Origin: Candidatus Bathyarchaeota archaeon
GTDB taxonomy: Archaea; Thermoproteota; Bathyarchaeia; 40CM-2-53-6
Direction: 5' to 3'
DNA: 64,000 nt
Assembly: GCA_005888755.1 (NCBI GenBank)
Contig: VBBQ01000027.1
Location: forward strand, 30,868 to 94,867
In this document: positions 1 through 7,933 of the stretch, piece after piece
Position numbering within the stretch: the first letter of the stretch is position 1
How the letters are laid out: every line of letters begins with the position of its first letter
Position numbers and translations under genes: made by a program
The notes under the pieces: generated by a model
The model's database searches: none
The model's input: only the letters and a program-made list of their open reading frames with translations
What the model was told of the DNA's origin: nothing

Positions 1-1500
1 AGGAAAGAGGTCATCGAATCGATTGCTGACGCCATTCGAAAGACGCCTGGGGTAACGCTCCTCGATGTGGAATCCAACTCTGATCACAACAGGTCCGTGA
101 TAAGCTTCGTCGGCGAGCCGGGGCCCGTGAAGGACGCTGCTCTAGCTGCTAGCCAAAAGGCGATTGAGCTGATCGACCTGAGACATCACAAGGGAGAGCA
201 TCCAAGAATGGGCGCGGTCGATGTTGTTCCTTTCGTGCCGTTGTCCGGCGTAACCATTGACGACTGCGTTTCGCTAGCCCGTTCTTTCGGGCAAGAGTTT
301 GCCGAGAAATTTCACGTGCCTGTTTTCCTCTATGAGGAAGCAGCGACTACCGCAGAAAGACGGAACCTCGCTGACGTCCGTGAAGGAGAGTTTGAAGGCC
401 TCCAAGACAAGATTGGCAAGGACCCGGCGAAGAAGCCGGACTTTGGTCCCGAGAAGATCCATCCCACTGCAGGCGCGACGGCTGTTGGAGCCCGAGAGAT
501 TCTGATAGCCTACAACGTAAACCTTGGGACAAGTGATCTAAACATCGCGAAGAAGATCGCCCACCAACTGCGAGCAAAAGATGGCGGGCTCTCGTTCGTA
601 AAGGCGCTCGGGTTCGAGCTGAAGGAGCGCGGAATAGTTCAGGTGTCGATGAACCTGACGAACTATCGCAAGAGCCAGTTGTTCAAGGCATACGAGCTGG
701 TCAAGCTCTTCGCTGATCGCTACGGCGTCCCAGTCGTAGGGAGCGAGGTGGTGGGGCTCGCACCTATGGATTCCCTCGTCGACTCAGCAGAGTTCTACTT
801 GCGACTGGAGAACTTTAGCCGAGACCAAGTCCTAGAGAGGAAACTCTTCGCTCCTACGCCTTCAACACTGACCGACCAGAGCCTGGCAATGTTCAGCGAG
901 GAAGTCGCGTCCAAAAAGGCCACCCCGGGGGGCGGAAGTGTCTCCGCATACATGGGAGCACTCGCCGCAGGACTTCTCTGCATGGTCGCCCGGATAACGC
1001 TGGGAAAGAAGGATCCCCCGCCCAGTGCAGAAAAACTCAACGAGGTGGTGAAGGAGGGTGAGGCTCTTCGCCAGAAACTTCTACGCCTTGTAGTGGAGGA
1101 CACTGAAGCCTTTGACCTGGTGATGAAAGCGTTCAAGCTCCCGAAGGACCAGCCTGAGACTCGGAAGAAGGCGATAGAAGAAGCAACCATCAAAGCATCT
1201 GAGATACCACTCTCAACACTCAACTGCTCAGTCAAAGTTCTAAGACTGGCTCACGAGGTCGCAGAGAAAGGGTCCACGAATGCATTGTCGGATGTCGTCA
1301 CCGCTGTCTCTTCGGCGCGTGCGGCCGTTGAAGGGGCCGCAAGCAATGTCTTGATCAACCTTGCAAGTCTTAGCGATCAAAAGTACGTGGAGAACATCTC
1401 AAGACAGGTCTCTGATCTTCGAAAGGAAGCTGCTCAGCTTGAGGAACGGGCTGGAAAGCTTGTCGAGTCTAGAATTAGGAATCCTAGGATTCCAGCCTGA
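1..1500 (+). CDS. ftcD: Bifunctional glutamate formimidoyltransferase / formimidotetrahydrofolate cyclodeaminase (5' end cut by window)
   Basis: The protein joins an N-terminal formiminotransferase domain (to about residue 300), which moves the formimino group of N-formiminoglutamate to tetrahydrofolate, to a C-terminal cyclodeaminase domain that releases ammonia and gives 5,10-methenyl-THF. These are late steps of histidine breakdown feeding one-carbon folate. Visible family signatures are DHNRSV near the start, HPRMGAVDVVPFVP, and GGGSVSAYMGALAAGL opening the cyclodeaminase part. A GTG lies at 67, but the frame is open to base 1 and the upstream codons read like the family N-terminus (ending TLLDVESN), so the true start is outside the window. 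The last 17 bases overlap the convergent HxlR gene. No other histidine-utilisation gene is visible. Confidence 0.93.
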   Translation, partial: RKEVIESIADAIRKTPGVTLLDVESNSDHNRSVISFVGEPGPVKDAALAASQKAIELIDLRHHKGEHPRMGAVDVVPFVPLSGVTIDDCVSLARSFGQEFAEKFHVPVFLYEEAATTAERRNLADVREGEFEGLQDKIGKDPAKKPDFGPEKIHPTAGATAVGAREILIAYNVNLGTSDLNIAKKIAHQLRAKDGGLSFVKALGFELKERGIVQVSMNLTNYRKSQLFKAYELVKLFADRYGVPVVGSEVVGLAPMDSLVDSAEFYLRLENFSRDQVLERKLFAPTPSTLTDQSLAMFSEEVASKKATPGGGSVSAYMGALAAGLLCMVARITLGKKDPPPSAEKLNEVVKEGEALRQKLLRLVVEDTEAFDLVMKAFKLPKDQPETRKKAIEEATIKASEIPLSTLNCSVKVLRLAHEVAEKGSTNALSDVVTAVSSARAAVEGAASNVLINLASLSDQKYVENISRQVSDLRKEAAQLEERAGKLVESRIRNPRIPA

Positions 1501-1837
1501 CAAGCCCTCCCATCTTGTCAGCCCAGACCATCAACGGAGCCACAAGGATTGTAAGCTCTCTACCCTCACTCGTTAGATGATACTCGACGCGCGGCGGTAT
1601 CTCGCGGAACGCCTCCCGCTCGATGAGGCCGGTTCGCTGAAGGTCTTTGAGAACCTCGGCGAGTGTCTTGGCGCTTATTCCTTTGAGCCGCCCTTGTAAT
1701 TGATTGAACCTCATGGTTCCATTGTTGCCAAGTTGGGCAAGCAAGCAAAGTGTCCACTTCTTACCTACGATATCGATGAGCCCTTTGCAGGGACAGGGAC
1801 AAACACAGCATGGTTCTCCTTCTACTAGCCTAACCAT
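1484..1837 (-). CDS. HxlR-family transcriptional regulator with Cys-rich N-terminus
   Basis: A 117-residue winged-helix protein of the HxlR/MarR-like group. The run from GLIDIVGKKWTLCLLAQL through RFNQLQGRLKGISAKTLAEVL to the Arg/Glu-rich wing is diagnostic. HxlR proteins bind DNA as dimers and often respond to thiol-reactive or redox signals. Here the N-terminus holds five closely spaced cysteines (residues 10, 11, 13, 15 and 17, as CCVCPCPC), far more than most members, suggesting metal binding or thiol sensing. It is divergent from a Cys-rich micro-ORF across 74-83 bp of DNA with inverted GTTAC half-sites, so it probably controls both itself and that ORF. The function is inferred from family and layout. 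Confidence 0.92.
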   Translation of the reverse strand: MVRLVEGEPCCVCPCPCKGLIDIVGKKWTLCLLAQLGNNGTMRFNQLQGRLKGISAKTLAEVLKDLQRTGLIEREAFREIPPRVEYHLTSEGRELTILVAPLMVWADKMGGLVRLES

Positions 1838-1838
1838 A

Positions 1839-1911
1839 GGGTTACCAAGTTACGTACCAGAAACTTGATTGCTTAAATACTTTGTAATAGTAACTAACGT
1901 TACTTACAGAG
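1839..1911. promoter_or_regulatory. Divergent promoter/operator between HxlR gene and Cys-rich micro-ORF
   Basis: The region holds a perfect inverted repeat AGTAACTAACGTTACT (1889-1904; 6-bp arms, 4-bp spacer). Two further GTTAC half-sites lie near 1840-1855, next to the HxlR start. A TATA-like stretch GCTTAAATACTT lies at 1871-1882 and reads as TATA-like on both strands. The inverted repeat lies about where transcription toward the micro-ORF would start, a natural place for an HxlR repressor. The operator role is inferred. Confidence 0.6.
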
Positions 1912-1920
1912 GTGAAGTAT

Positions 1921-1983
1921 TTGGACGATTGCTGCCCGTGTTGTTGCGGATGTTGCGGGCCAACTGCTAAGGGAACGCCTTAG
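1921..1983 (+). CDS. Cysteine-rich micropeptide (20 residues), candidate metal- or thiol-active peptide
   Basis: A 20-codon ORF starts with TTG at 1921, five bases after a strong Shine-Dalgarno (GAGGTGA, 1909-1915). An in-frame GTG at 1912 would add three residues. The peptide contains CCPCCCGCCG: seven cysteines in ten residues, with Pro and Gly between. A dense Cys block like this is typical of metal-thiolate peptides, but I do not recognise a named family. It is divergent from an HxlR regulator whose own N-terminus has a similar Cys-Pro motif (CCVCPCPC), and the two share an operator-like region. The good ribosome site, the codon-by-codon Cys pattern and the paired layout argue that it is real; its size makes chance possible. 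Confidence 0.55.
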   Translation: MDDCCPCCCGCCGPTAKGTP

Positions 1984-2173
1984 CCAAAGCCCTACAGCTT
2001 ATCGTATTATCGTTCCCTTTTTTCCTCTGAAACTGGCTCTCAAGGGTCGGATACGCCGAGAAAGACCGAACCGTAGCCTCCTTTGAGAGAACGGATTCGG
2101 AAATTCTACTTTCTCTCTGGATAGTAGCGAGTGAAAAACGACCTCGACAAGGTAAGACTCGGCCGATACTCAC

Positions 2174-2635
2174 TTGATGTCTGTTACTCGCCTTCTTCGA
2201 AAATTGAACCTTCGACCACGAACAAGTCCAGGGTCATTTGCATACTGTGATGCTCAGTCGGGTTCACATCTTCTGTTCCGATGGGATGGGTCTGGATTGA
2301 CGAAATCAGATGAGATTGTGCTCTTCGAAGAAGAAGGGCCTGGGTTTCAGCCGCTTCACATTCAAGGTCACCTAACGCGAGTTTTATTCATGATTCGGTC
2401 GGGTGATGTGATCGCAAAACTCGTTTGGGTAGTTCCTGAAGCTCGATGTCGCGATCTTGACAAGATCGTCTTTTCGTGGGTTCGAATGTGGGAAGCCGCG
2501 TTCGGTGGCAGATTTCCTCCGATCGAGTACAGGAGTGAGAACGGCTCATATCTTGGGTCCTTGGGAACGAGCCAGAATGCAAGACACCATTCAGGACCAC
2601 CATTAGCGAAGTCTGTTGACTTCGAAGAGCTATGA
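2174..2635 (+). CDS. Hypothetical protein, 153 aa
   Basis: An unrecognised soluble protein. The start is TTG 2174 or ATG 2177. It has no signal peptide or membrane segment. The middle (residues about 20-100) alternates short hydrophobic strands with charged turns, as in a small alpha/beta domain; the C-terminal 30 residues look disordered. It ends 10 bp before the convergent methyltransferase stop. The 190 bp upstream hold no other gene. Whether it is translated is uncertain. Confidence 0.45.
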   Translation: MMSVTRLLRKLNLRPRTSPGSFAYCDAQSGSHLLFRWDGSGLTKSDEIVLFEEEGPGFQPLHIQGHLTRVLFMIRSGDVIAKLVWVVPEARCRDLDKIVFSWVRMWEAAFGGRFPPIEYRSENGSYLGSLGTSQNARHHSGPPLAKSVDFEEL

Positions 2636-2644
2636 TGGAATAGT

Positions 2645-3400
2645 TTAGGCTTTACGGCCCGAGATGATCATCCAATCTGGAATTTCTAGCCCTTCTCTCA
2701 CAATACGAGTGCGGTGCTTCTTCCAGAACGAACTCTTGACGTGCCAGCTCTCGAAGAGATGTTCTGCCGCGCGGGCTCTTATGATCAGATTGCTCTTGAT
2801 CCTCTTGACCCGGATGTTTCGAAACTCCGCTCGCTCTAGTGTTGACACTACCTGGTCTGGTCTGGGAGAGAACCATTCCTTTGGCGGAGTCTTTGTCCAG
2901 ATCGGGTTGGTGTCAGCTTCTATCAACAATCTCTGGCGAGGGTTTCTGGGAGTGGGCGAGAGAAATGAATGGATCGTTAGGCCACCATGTCTCAGAACGC
3001 GGTAACACTCTGACAGAAACATGGATAGCTCGTAGGAATCGATCTCGGGCAGAAACTCACTCGATATCACCCCTGCGTACTTGTCGGAGAACTCGCCCCA
3101 TAGCCAGTCCAGATAATCCGCTACATGCACCTTGACCCGGCTCTTGAGCATCGCTCTGGATAGAGCCTTGGTCAACTGACTTAGAGTCCCTGCGTACGCG
3201 CCGCTGAATGTGTCCACGACATTGAATTGATGCTGGGGGAGAAGCTTCGCCAGTGGAATGGTCAGCTGGCCTTTTCCGCAACCAATCTCTGCGAGAACCC
3301 CACTCCTGTTGGGAACAAGCTTTGCGATCTCTCTCGCGAGGTCCTCGTATTGCCGAGCGTAGGCACTTTTCACTTCGCTTGGATCTTCAACGATCTCCAC
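2645..3400 (-). CDS. Class I SAM-dependent methyltransferase
   Basis: A 251-residue Rossmann-fold methyltransferase. SAM-binding motif I is AEIGCGKGQLTIPLA (about residues 37-51), followed by an acidic strand NVVDTFSG, a third motif VKVHVADYLDWL, and SEFLPEIDSY / CYRVLRHGGLTIHSFL in the motif IV-V area. The C-terminal part (RAEFRNIRVKRIKSNLIIRARAAEHLFESWHVK) is basic and may bind the substrate, which cannot be named. It is divergent from the AlkA-like glycosylase across about 95 bp. Confidence 0.85.
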   Translation of the reverse strand: MEIVEDPSEVKSAYARQYEDLAREIAKLVPNRSGVLAEIGCGKGQLTIPLAKLLPQHQFNVVDTFSGAYAGTLSQLTKALSRAMLKSRVKVHVADYLDWLWGEFSDKYAGVISSEFLPEIDSYELSMFLSECYRVLRHGGLTIHSFLSPTPRNPRQRLLIEADTNPIWTKTPPKEWFSPRPDQVVSTLERAEFRNIRVKRIKSNLIIRARAAEHLFESWHVKSSFWKKHRTRIVREGLEIPDWMIISGRKA

Positions 3401-3495
3401 CGTATCAATTCTCTCTTGCTTTCGCTTCGAAGAAGGTGCCCTCCGGCCTACCTAAGTAGGCAATCATACAATTTATTCTCGAAGAAGGGTCAAGA

Positions 3496-4395
3496 ATGGG
3501 GTTGTACTCCGAAGAGGGTTCACTCAGACCGACCCCACCTTTCGACTTTGCAAAGTCACTGGACTTTCTAGGAATGTTTCCACCTATGCGAGAAGACCAA
3601 ACTGTGAACGAGCTCTCCATGACCAAAGCAGTCCGGGTCGGAGGCCGACCCATAGTGTTCCAGCTAAAACCGACCGGAACAATCAAGATGCCCGGACTAA
3701 AGTATACCATGTTCGCGGAACGCCCTTTCTCCCGCGGACTAACGGAGGTGGTGATCGATAGGATCTCGTTCTTCCTCAGCCTTACTGATGATCTCGACCA
3801 GTTCTATCGCACAGCAATCAACGACGCCAACTTTGCGCCCACTCTTCAGAAGCTCTACGGGCTCCACCAGGTCAAATTCTTCACTCCGTTCGAATGCGCC
3901 TGCTGGGCGGTGCTTTCACAGCGGAACCAGTTGAGCGCGGCGCAGAAGGCGAAGCAGGCGTTGCTTGAGCGTTTCGGCACAGGCCTCGAGGTAAACGGTC
4001 ACCAGTACAGGGCGTTCCCGGAACCTAGCCAGCTAGGAGAAGCCTCCAAACAAGAGTTGAAGGGCCTAATCAGACATGAGCGTAGGGAAGAGTATCTAGG
4101 CGAAATAATCAAGGCGTTCAACAAGGTCGATGAGAGATTCCTGAGAACTGCCGACTATGACAAAGTTGAGGAATGGTTGAAGAATATCAGAGGCATAGGA
4201 GAGTTCTCCGCGAAACTCATTCTCCTAAGAGGTCTCGGCAGGATGGAGAAACTAGCAGTAGAGAAGCGATTGATCGCAGCAGCGGGCAAGGTCTACGGAA
4301 AACCAATGACAACTCAAAGACTTCATGTCATCGCGGAAAAATATGGGAAATGGAAGGGCTATTGGGCCTACTACCTAAGGACCGCGGGAGCTTAG
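3496..4395 (+). CDS. DNA-3-methyladenine glycosylase II-like (AlkA/HhH-GPD) protein
   Basis: A 299-residue base-excision repair glycosylase that would remove alkylated purines. The N-terminal AlkA-type beta domain (to about residue 110) is followed by the HhH-GPD helical domain. The tail NIRGIGEFSAKLILLRGLGR is the helix-hairpin-helix DNA clamp. The catalytic Asp of E. coli AlkA should lie about 12 residues after it, but this protein reads LAVEKRLIAAA, with Glu at that site. As I recall, Glu or no acid at this site also occurs in related AlkA-like subfamilies, so the exact chemistry is uncertain. The start ATG at 3496 gives a full-length protein. Confidence 0.85.
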   Translation: MGLYSEEGSLRPTPPFDFAKSLDFLGMFPPMREDQTVNELSMTKAVRVGGRPIVFQLKPTGTIKMPGLKYTMFAERPFSRGLTEVVIDRISFFLSLTDDLDQFYRTAINDANFAPTLQKLYGLHQVKFFTPFECACWAVLSQRNQLSAAQKAKQALLERFGTGLEVNGHQYRAFPEPSQLGEASKQELKGLIRHERREEYLGEIIKAFNKVDERFLRTADYDKVEEWLKNIRGIGEFSAKLILLRGLGRMEKLAVEKRLIAAAGKVYGKPMTTQRLHVIAEKYGKWKGYWAYYLRTAGA

Positions 4396-4423
4396 AATAT
4401 ACCGAGACCGCGTAACAGCAAAT

Positions 4424-5086
4424 CTAGGGAGTGTTTGAAATCGTGACACTCGTCAGGAACGGCAGAGGAGGTTTTGGTTGACAACATACGCCACTGGGCG
4501 GTGCCGGGTAAACTGGAACAACCCCGATCGCGTTGACCACGTCCATGCCGCTAATGACACGGCCGAACACGGTGTACTTCCCGTCAAGACTGGAGCTATT
4601 CTTGTCAACAAGATTGATGAAAAACTGGGTGCTACCACTGTTCGCTGCTCCCGTGTTCGCCATCGCCATATACCCAGCGTAGTTGTGAAGTGAACTCACT
4701 ATTTCGTCAGGTACTGTTGTACCCTGGTATTGTCCCCAAGTATTGTTGTTGCCTCCACCATTTTTTGTATTTTCATCTCCGGTCTGGACTACGAATCGCG
4801 CCTCGATTCTGTGCCAGACAAGATTGTTGTAAAAGCCGGATCTCGCTAGGTTCACAAAGTTGTTCACGGTAATCGGAGTTTGGCTGCGATAGAGCTCAAC
4901 CTCGAAAGTACCCTTCGAGGTATTGAGCGTAGCGTAGATGATGCCCGGAGGTAGCGACGAGACGTATGCGTACACTCCAACTGCTATGATTACGATGAGT
5001 ACGACAGCAAGTAGAAGATAGACTACTCCTCGTCTTTGCCTTTTGCGTGTTTTTTCGAGAACCTTACGTTTCTGGGCAGAGGGCAA
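4424..5086 (-). CDS. Membrane-anchored cyclophilin-type peptidyl-prolyl isomerase
   Basis: A 220-residue protein with a basic N-terminus, one hydrophobic anchor (VVYLLLAVVLIVIIAVGVYAYV, residues about 21-42) and an outside cyclophilin domain. Family motifs are FEVELYRSQTPITVNNFVNLARSGFYNN, WHRIEARFVVQTGDENTKNGGG, GYMAMANTGAANSGSTQFFINL and YTVFGRVISGMDVVNAI. It should speed proline isomerisation of exported proteins on the outer face of the membrane. In the motif where cyclophilins have FHRV, this protein has WHRI, with the Arg kept. It is convergent with the glycosylase gene. Confidence 0.93.
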   Translation of the reverse strand: MPSAQKRKVLEKTRKRQRRGVVYLLLAVVLIVIIAVGVYAYVSSLPPGIIYATLNTSKGTFEVELYRSQTPITVNNFVNLARSGFYNNLVWHRIEARFVVQTGDENTKNGGGNNNTWGQYQGTTVPDEIVSSLHNYAGYMAMANTGAANSGSTQFFINLVDKNSSSLDGKYTVFGRVISGMDVVNAIGVVPVYPAPPSGVCCQPKPPLPFLTSVTISNTP

Positions 5087-5156
5087 AGGGAACTCGCAAA
5101 GCTGTGAGATGGTCCGCTTGTTGAAATATGATTCGTTGAGAGCCCTTCCAGACGCT

Positions 5157-6278
5157 TCACAGAGCGAGCGATTGGTATTCTGTCACACATGGCGACCCGA
5201 CTGTCGCCCACAGTTTTCTTGCATACAGATCCATTACTATCGAGACTACTGTCTCGTATCTTTCATACTCTGGCAGTTTCATGTTTGAGTGACGACATAC
5301 CGATTCCGGCTTCCCATGGTGATCTCTCAACATGTTCTGTGCGCCAGCTAGACTCAGCTTTTGTCCCACTCGAACCGTTCCGTCTAAGAGCTTCTGAATT
5401 CTTCGATATCGTTGAAGCGTCGATAATCGTTCTTCGTCCAAGACCTGTCTTACGCCGAGTTTTCTAGGGTTGGAGAAATGGTTGGTGTGAGCGAGCGCTC
5501 CTCTATCTGGTCCGACTTCGCAGAGTGCTTCGGGCGCAGACTCGATATCGACGGCCTTTCCCAATCCCATTTTTTTCTGTTGTCCCACGATGAAGTTGGC
5601 TGAACAGTTCCTCTGGCCTTGGGCGATGACTTTGACTGCGCGTCCGAGTGTTTTCGAGCTGAGTATTTCCCAGCATCGTACGTGGAAGGGTTTCTTTAGC
5701 CGTGCCCAGTCGTCTTTGCTGGACACAATTCCGTTAATTAGCAAACCAACCCCTTCAGAGTTCAAACCGATCTTCCCTCCGACCACTCCTGCCTCTGTGA
5801 ACGACAAGACATCTGGGCCGTTTTCGTTTCTGACTTTTAGGAAGAGCCCTTTGACCTCTGGTATCCAGTCCCAGTTCTGCGCCATTATCAAATGTCCATT
5901 TTCGACTGCAGTCGGAAGCGCTGCGAAGGCTGTGCAACCGAAAGTCTTGGGTATAGGCTTGAGTCCAATCTTGGAGAACTGACTGTACATCAATTCGTAG
6001 CGAACGTTCAACGCGGTGATATCGAGAATTTCCTGACTCGAACCCGCGGCGACACCTTTCATCGTCTCAGCGTATTCTGGGCTAGCCTTGGTGATCACTT
6101 TCAGGAATTTTGCTGCTCGACTCAGGGCGACGTCATGTGAGAGTTCGGTTTCGCTTTGGAATCGGCGAAAGTAGATCTCTAGGTTGTGCTGGATTTCTGG
6201 ACGAGCCTTTTTTCCGTGCTTGTATCCTATCTGGTGTGGTGAGCCTTTGAGGGTTAGAACAGGGAGCTTCGTTTTCAT
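5157..6278 (-). CDS. Acyl-CoA:6-aminopenicillanate acyltransferase-like (peptidase C45 family) protein
   Basis: A 373-residue Ntn-hydrolase of the AAT/C45 family. The likely nucleophile Cys lies in FGCTAFAA (about residue 115), followed by the typical AQNWDW block and by GLNSEGVGLLINGI. In fungal AAT this Cys becomes the new N-terminus after self-cleavage between Gly and Cys, and the Gly-Cys bond is present here. The N-terminal HQIGYKHGKKARPEI also fits the family. Archaeal and bacterial members act on unknown amide substrates. Its start lies 6 bp from the stop of the upstream GNAT gene, so the two are probably one transcript. Confidence 0.88.
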   Translation of the reverse strand: MKTKLPVLTLKGSPHQIGYKHGKKARPEIQHNLEIYFRRFQSETELSHDVALSRAAKFLKVITKASPEYAETMKGVAAGSSQEILDITALNVRYELMYSQFSKIGLKPIPKTFGCTAFAALPTAVENGHLIMAQNWDWIPEVKGLFLKVRNENGPDVLSFTEAGVVGGKIGLNSEGVGLLINGIVSSKDDWARLKKPFHVRCWEILSSKTLGRAVKVIAQGQRNCSANFIVGQQKKMGLGKAVDIESAPEALCEVGPDRGALAHTNHFSNPRKLGVRQVLDEERLSTLQRYRRIQKLLDGTVRVGQKLSLAGAQNMLRDHHGKPESVCRHSNMKLPEYERYETVVSIVMDLYARKLWATVGSPCVTEYQSLAL

Positions 6279-6284
6279 TCCTAT

Positions 6285-7289
6285 CTATGCCAGGTTCTTC
6301 TCTAAGGTTATCCAGCCAACTTCTCGTTTGAAGCCGAGCTTCACGTTGATCCCGAGCATCGGTGCGTTGGTCGAGTCGTTCCAAGTCTTGAGCTTCTCGT
6401 ACTTGTGGCTTCTAGCGAACTCGATGACTTTGAGTTTCAAAGCAACCGCTATCCCTCGTCCCCGGTATTCTCGAATTACCCCTGTAAGTCCCTGATAGAG
6501 GCCTTTAGGATCCTTCTGAGCCTTCCACACCGTGCTCATCCCCACATAATTGTCACCGTCCTTGGCTATCATGTACCCTTGGGGAACCAAGTTGGGACTC
6601 TTCATCTCGAAAGCTGACCACTGCTCAAAGGAGACCGGCGTGAACTGTTCAGGTCGGGGAATGTCTTCTGAGACGGCTTGGACTAGAGCATGGAGTTTGC
6701 GATAACAATCGGGATCGCTCCTCATCTCATCAGCCAGTGTGACGTAGTGGATTCGATGCTGAGACGCCTTGTCCACGTATTTTTGGAAAACAGATAAGTT
6801 GACCGTGGCGGGGTTGAGACGTGACTCCCAGGCTCTCATCTTCTCGTGGAACCCTCGATTCGTTGCGAACTTGATTGGAAGGGGCATGTCCTCCCTAACA
6901 CCAGTCCATGCTGTTACAGCACCAAAATCCTTGAAGTCTTGCCTTAGTCGCTCGTAGAGTGCACTGCCTATTCCCTTCCTCTGATGTTGTGGATCGACCC
7001 AGATATCGAACCAGAGTTTCTTCGGATGATACATCCAGGGAACGTGTTGACACTGAGCGAACCCGACAGGTTCTAGGACATCCTTAGTAAGACAGGAGTA
7101 TCGTTTGAAATGGAATTTCGACCTGTCAAGACTTTCATCTTCAAACCTCCATTCCTCCGGCGTCCGATCGTAGTCGGGAAAGACCGAGCCGAAGATGTGG
7201 GCCAATTTCCCATAATGTTCCGACTTGAATTCTGTCAGTTCGATGGGGAGTGTCCACTGTCTCGACATGTTGAGTGTACTGGACCGCAA
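6285..7289 (-). CDS. Tandem GNAT acetyltransferase (two GNAT domains)
   Basis: A 334-residue protein with two GNAT folds. The first (residues about 17-140) has the acetyl-CoA loop DPQHQRKGIGSALYERL. The second (about 150-334) has GVIREYRGRGIAVALKLKVIEFA and ends LGFKREVGWITLEKNL. Tandem GNAT proteins include mycothiol-synthase-like enzymes, but most have unknown small-molecule or protein substrates. It leads a likely two-gene unit with the AAT-like gene 6 bp downstream. Confidence 0.9.
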   Translation of the reverse strand: MRSSTLNMSRQWTLPIELTEFKSEHYGKLAHIFGSVFPDYDRTPEEWRFEDESLDRSKFHFKRYSCLTKDVLEPVGFAQCQHVPWMYHPKKLWFDIWVDPQHQRKGIGSALYERLRQDFKDFGAVTAWTGVREDMPLPIKFATNRGFHEKMRAWESRLNPATVNLSVFQKYVDKASQHRIHYVTLADEMRSDPDCYRKLHALVQAVSEDIPRPEQFTPVSFEQWSAFEMKSPNLVPQGYMIAKDGDNYVGMSTVWKAQKDPKGLYQGLTGVIREYRGRGIAVALKLKVIEFARSHKYEKLKTWNDSTNAPMLGINVKLGFKREVGWITLEKNLA

Positions 7290-7343
7290 CCGATTAAACC
7301 TTTGTAAGACCCGTCACCGTCTTTCTAATCGGCGGAGATTACC

Positions 7344-7657
7344 TTGAGCGAGTCTATTCAGGATTGGATTCTTCAGCTCCCGAATGTCGCAAAAGCTCCT
7401 TACAGGTTTGGCGGGACAGAATTCTAGGTCCTAGGCCTCGAATTCATGCATTCTCATGAGCCAGCGTAATTTGACATCATGCTCTCCAAAGAGGATCAAG
7501 AGAGAGTGCTGAAGGAGGCCATGGCTGAGCCTCACCGGTTCGCGCCTCAAGCTGGATGGATCACGTTCAGGATCCGGTCAGAAAAGAGATGTTAAAGCGG
7601 CGAAGGAACTGATTCGCCTGGCCCATAGCAATGCGGAGAAGCTGATGGCGGCTCAGG
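7344..7657 (+). pseudogene. Decayed DUF5519 (luciferase-domain-like) gene
   Basis: From TTG 7344 the frame reads LPNVAKAPYRFGGTEF, then TAG at 7425, GLEFMHSHEPA, TAA at 7467, then AMAEPHRFAPQAGWITFRIR, then a frameshift near 7583 into DVKAAKELIRLAHSNAEKLM. This order (LPxV..HRFGGxEF, E/H-rich strand, AEPH...GWITFRIRSEKDV) matches the small DUF5519 family closely. Two in-frame stops plus a frameshift show a dead gene rather than one sequencing error. The 270 bp between it and the S53 gene hold nothing else I can recognise. Confidence 0.75.
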
Positions 7658-7933
7658 TGTCGTGGCGCGTCCAAAAGGAAGGGATAGCCTCCCATCTAGA
7701 TCTCTTCTGTTTGGACAAGGGGAGGAGCTTCTCGCCGATCCTTGGTTTAGCAAAAACCTGAGTACCTTACCCTCAGTCCGACAAAATGTCGTCAATGACG
7801 CGAGCACTATGCCCTCAAACTTGCTCGTCAGAACACGATAGCGATGTAGCTTCGTGCATCTTTGGAATGACGTGGTTTGCTGCCGACTGCCAAGTGTTAA
7901 ATAGATAAAACTCAAGCGTCGGGGGTCTTCGTT

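Noticed and set aside
795-1235. Minus-strand frame inside ftcD
   Set aside because: Ser/Arg-rich antisense shadow of a well-supported gene.
7592-7915. Minus-strand frame of 107 codons
   Set aside because: Overlaps the DUF5519 remnant on the other strand and has no family-like sequence.
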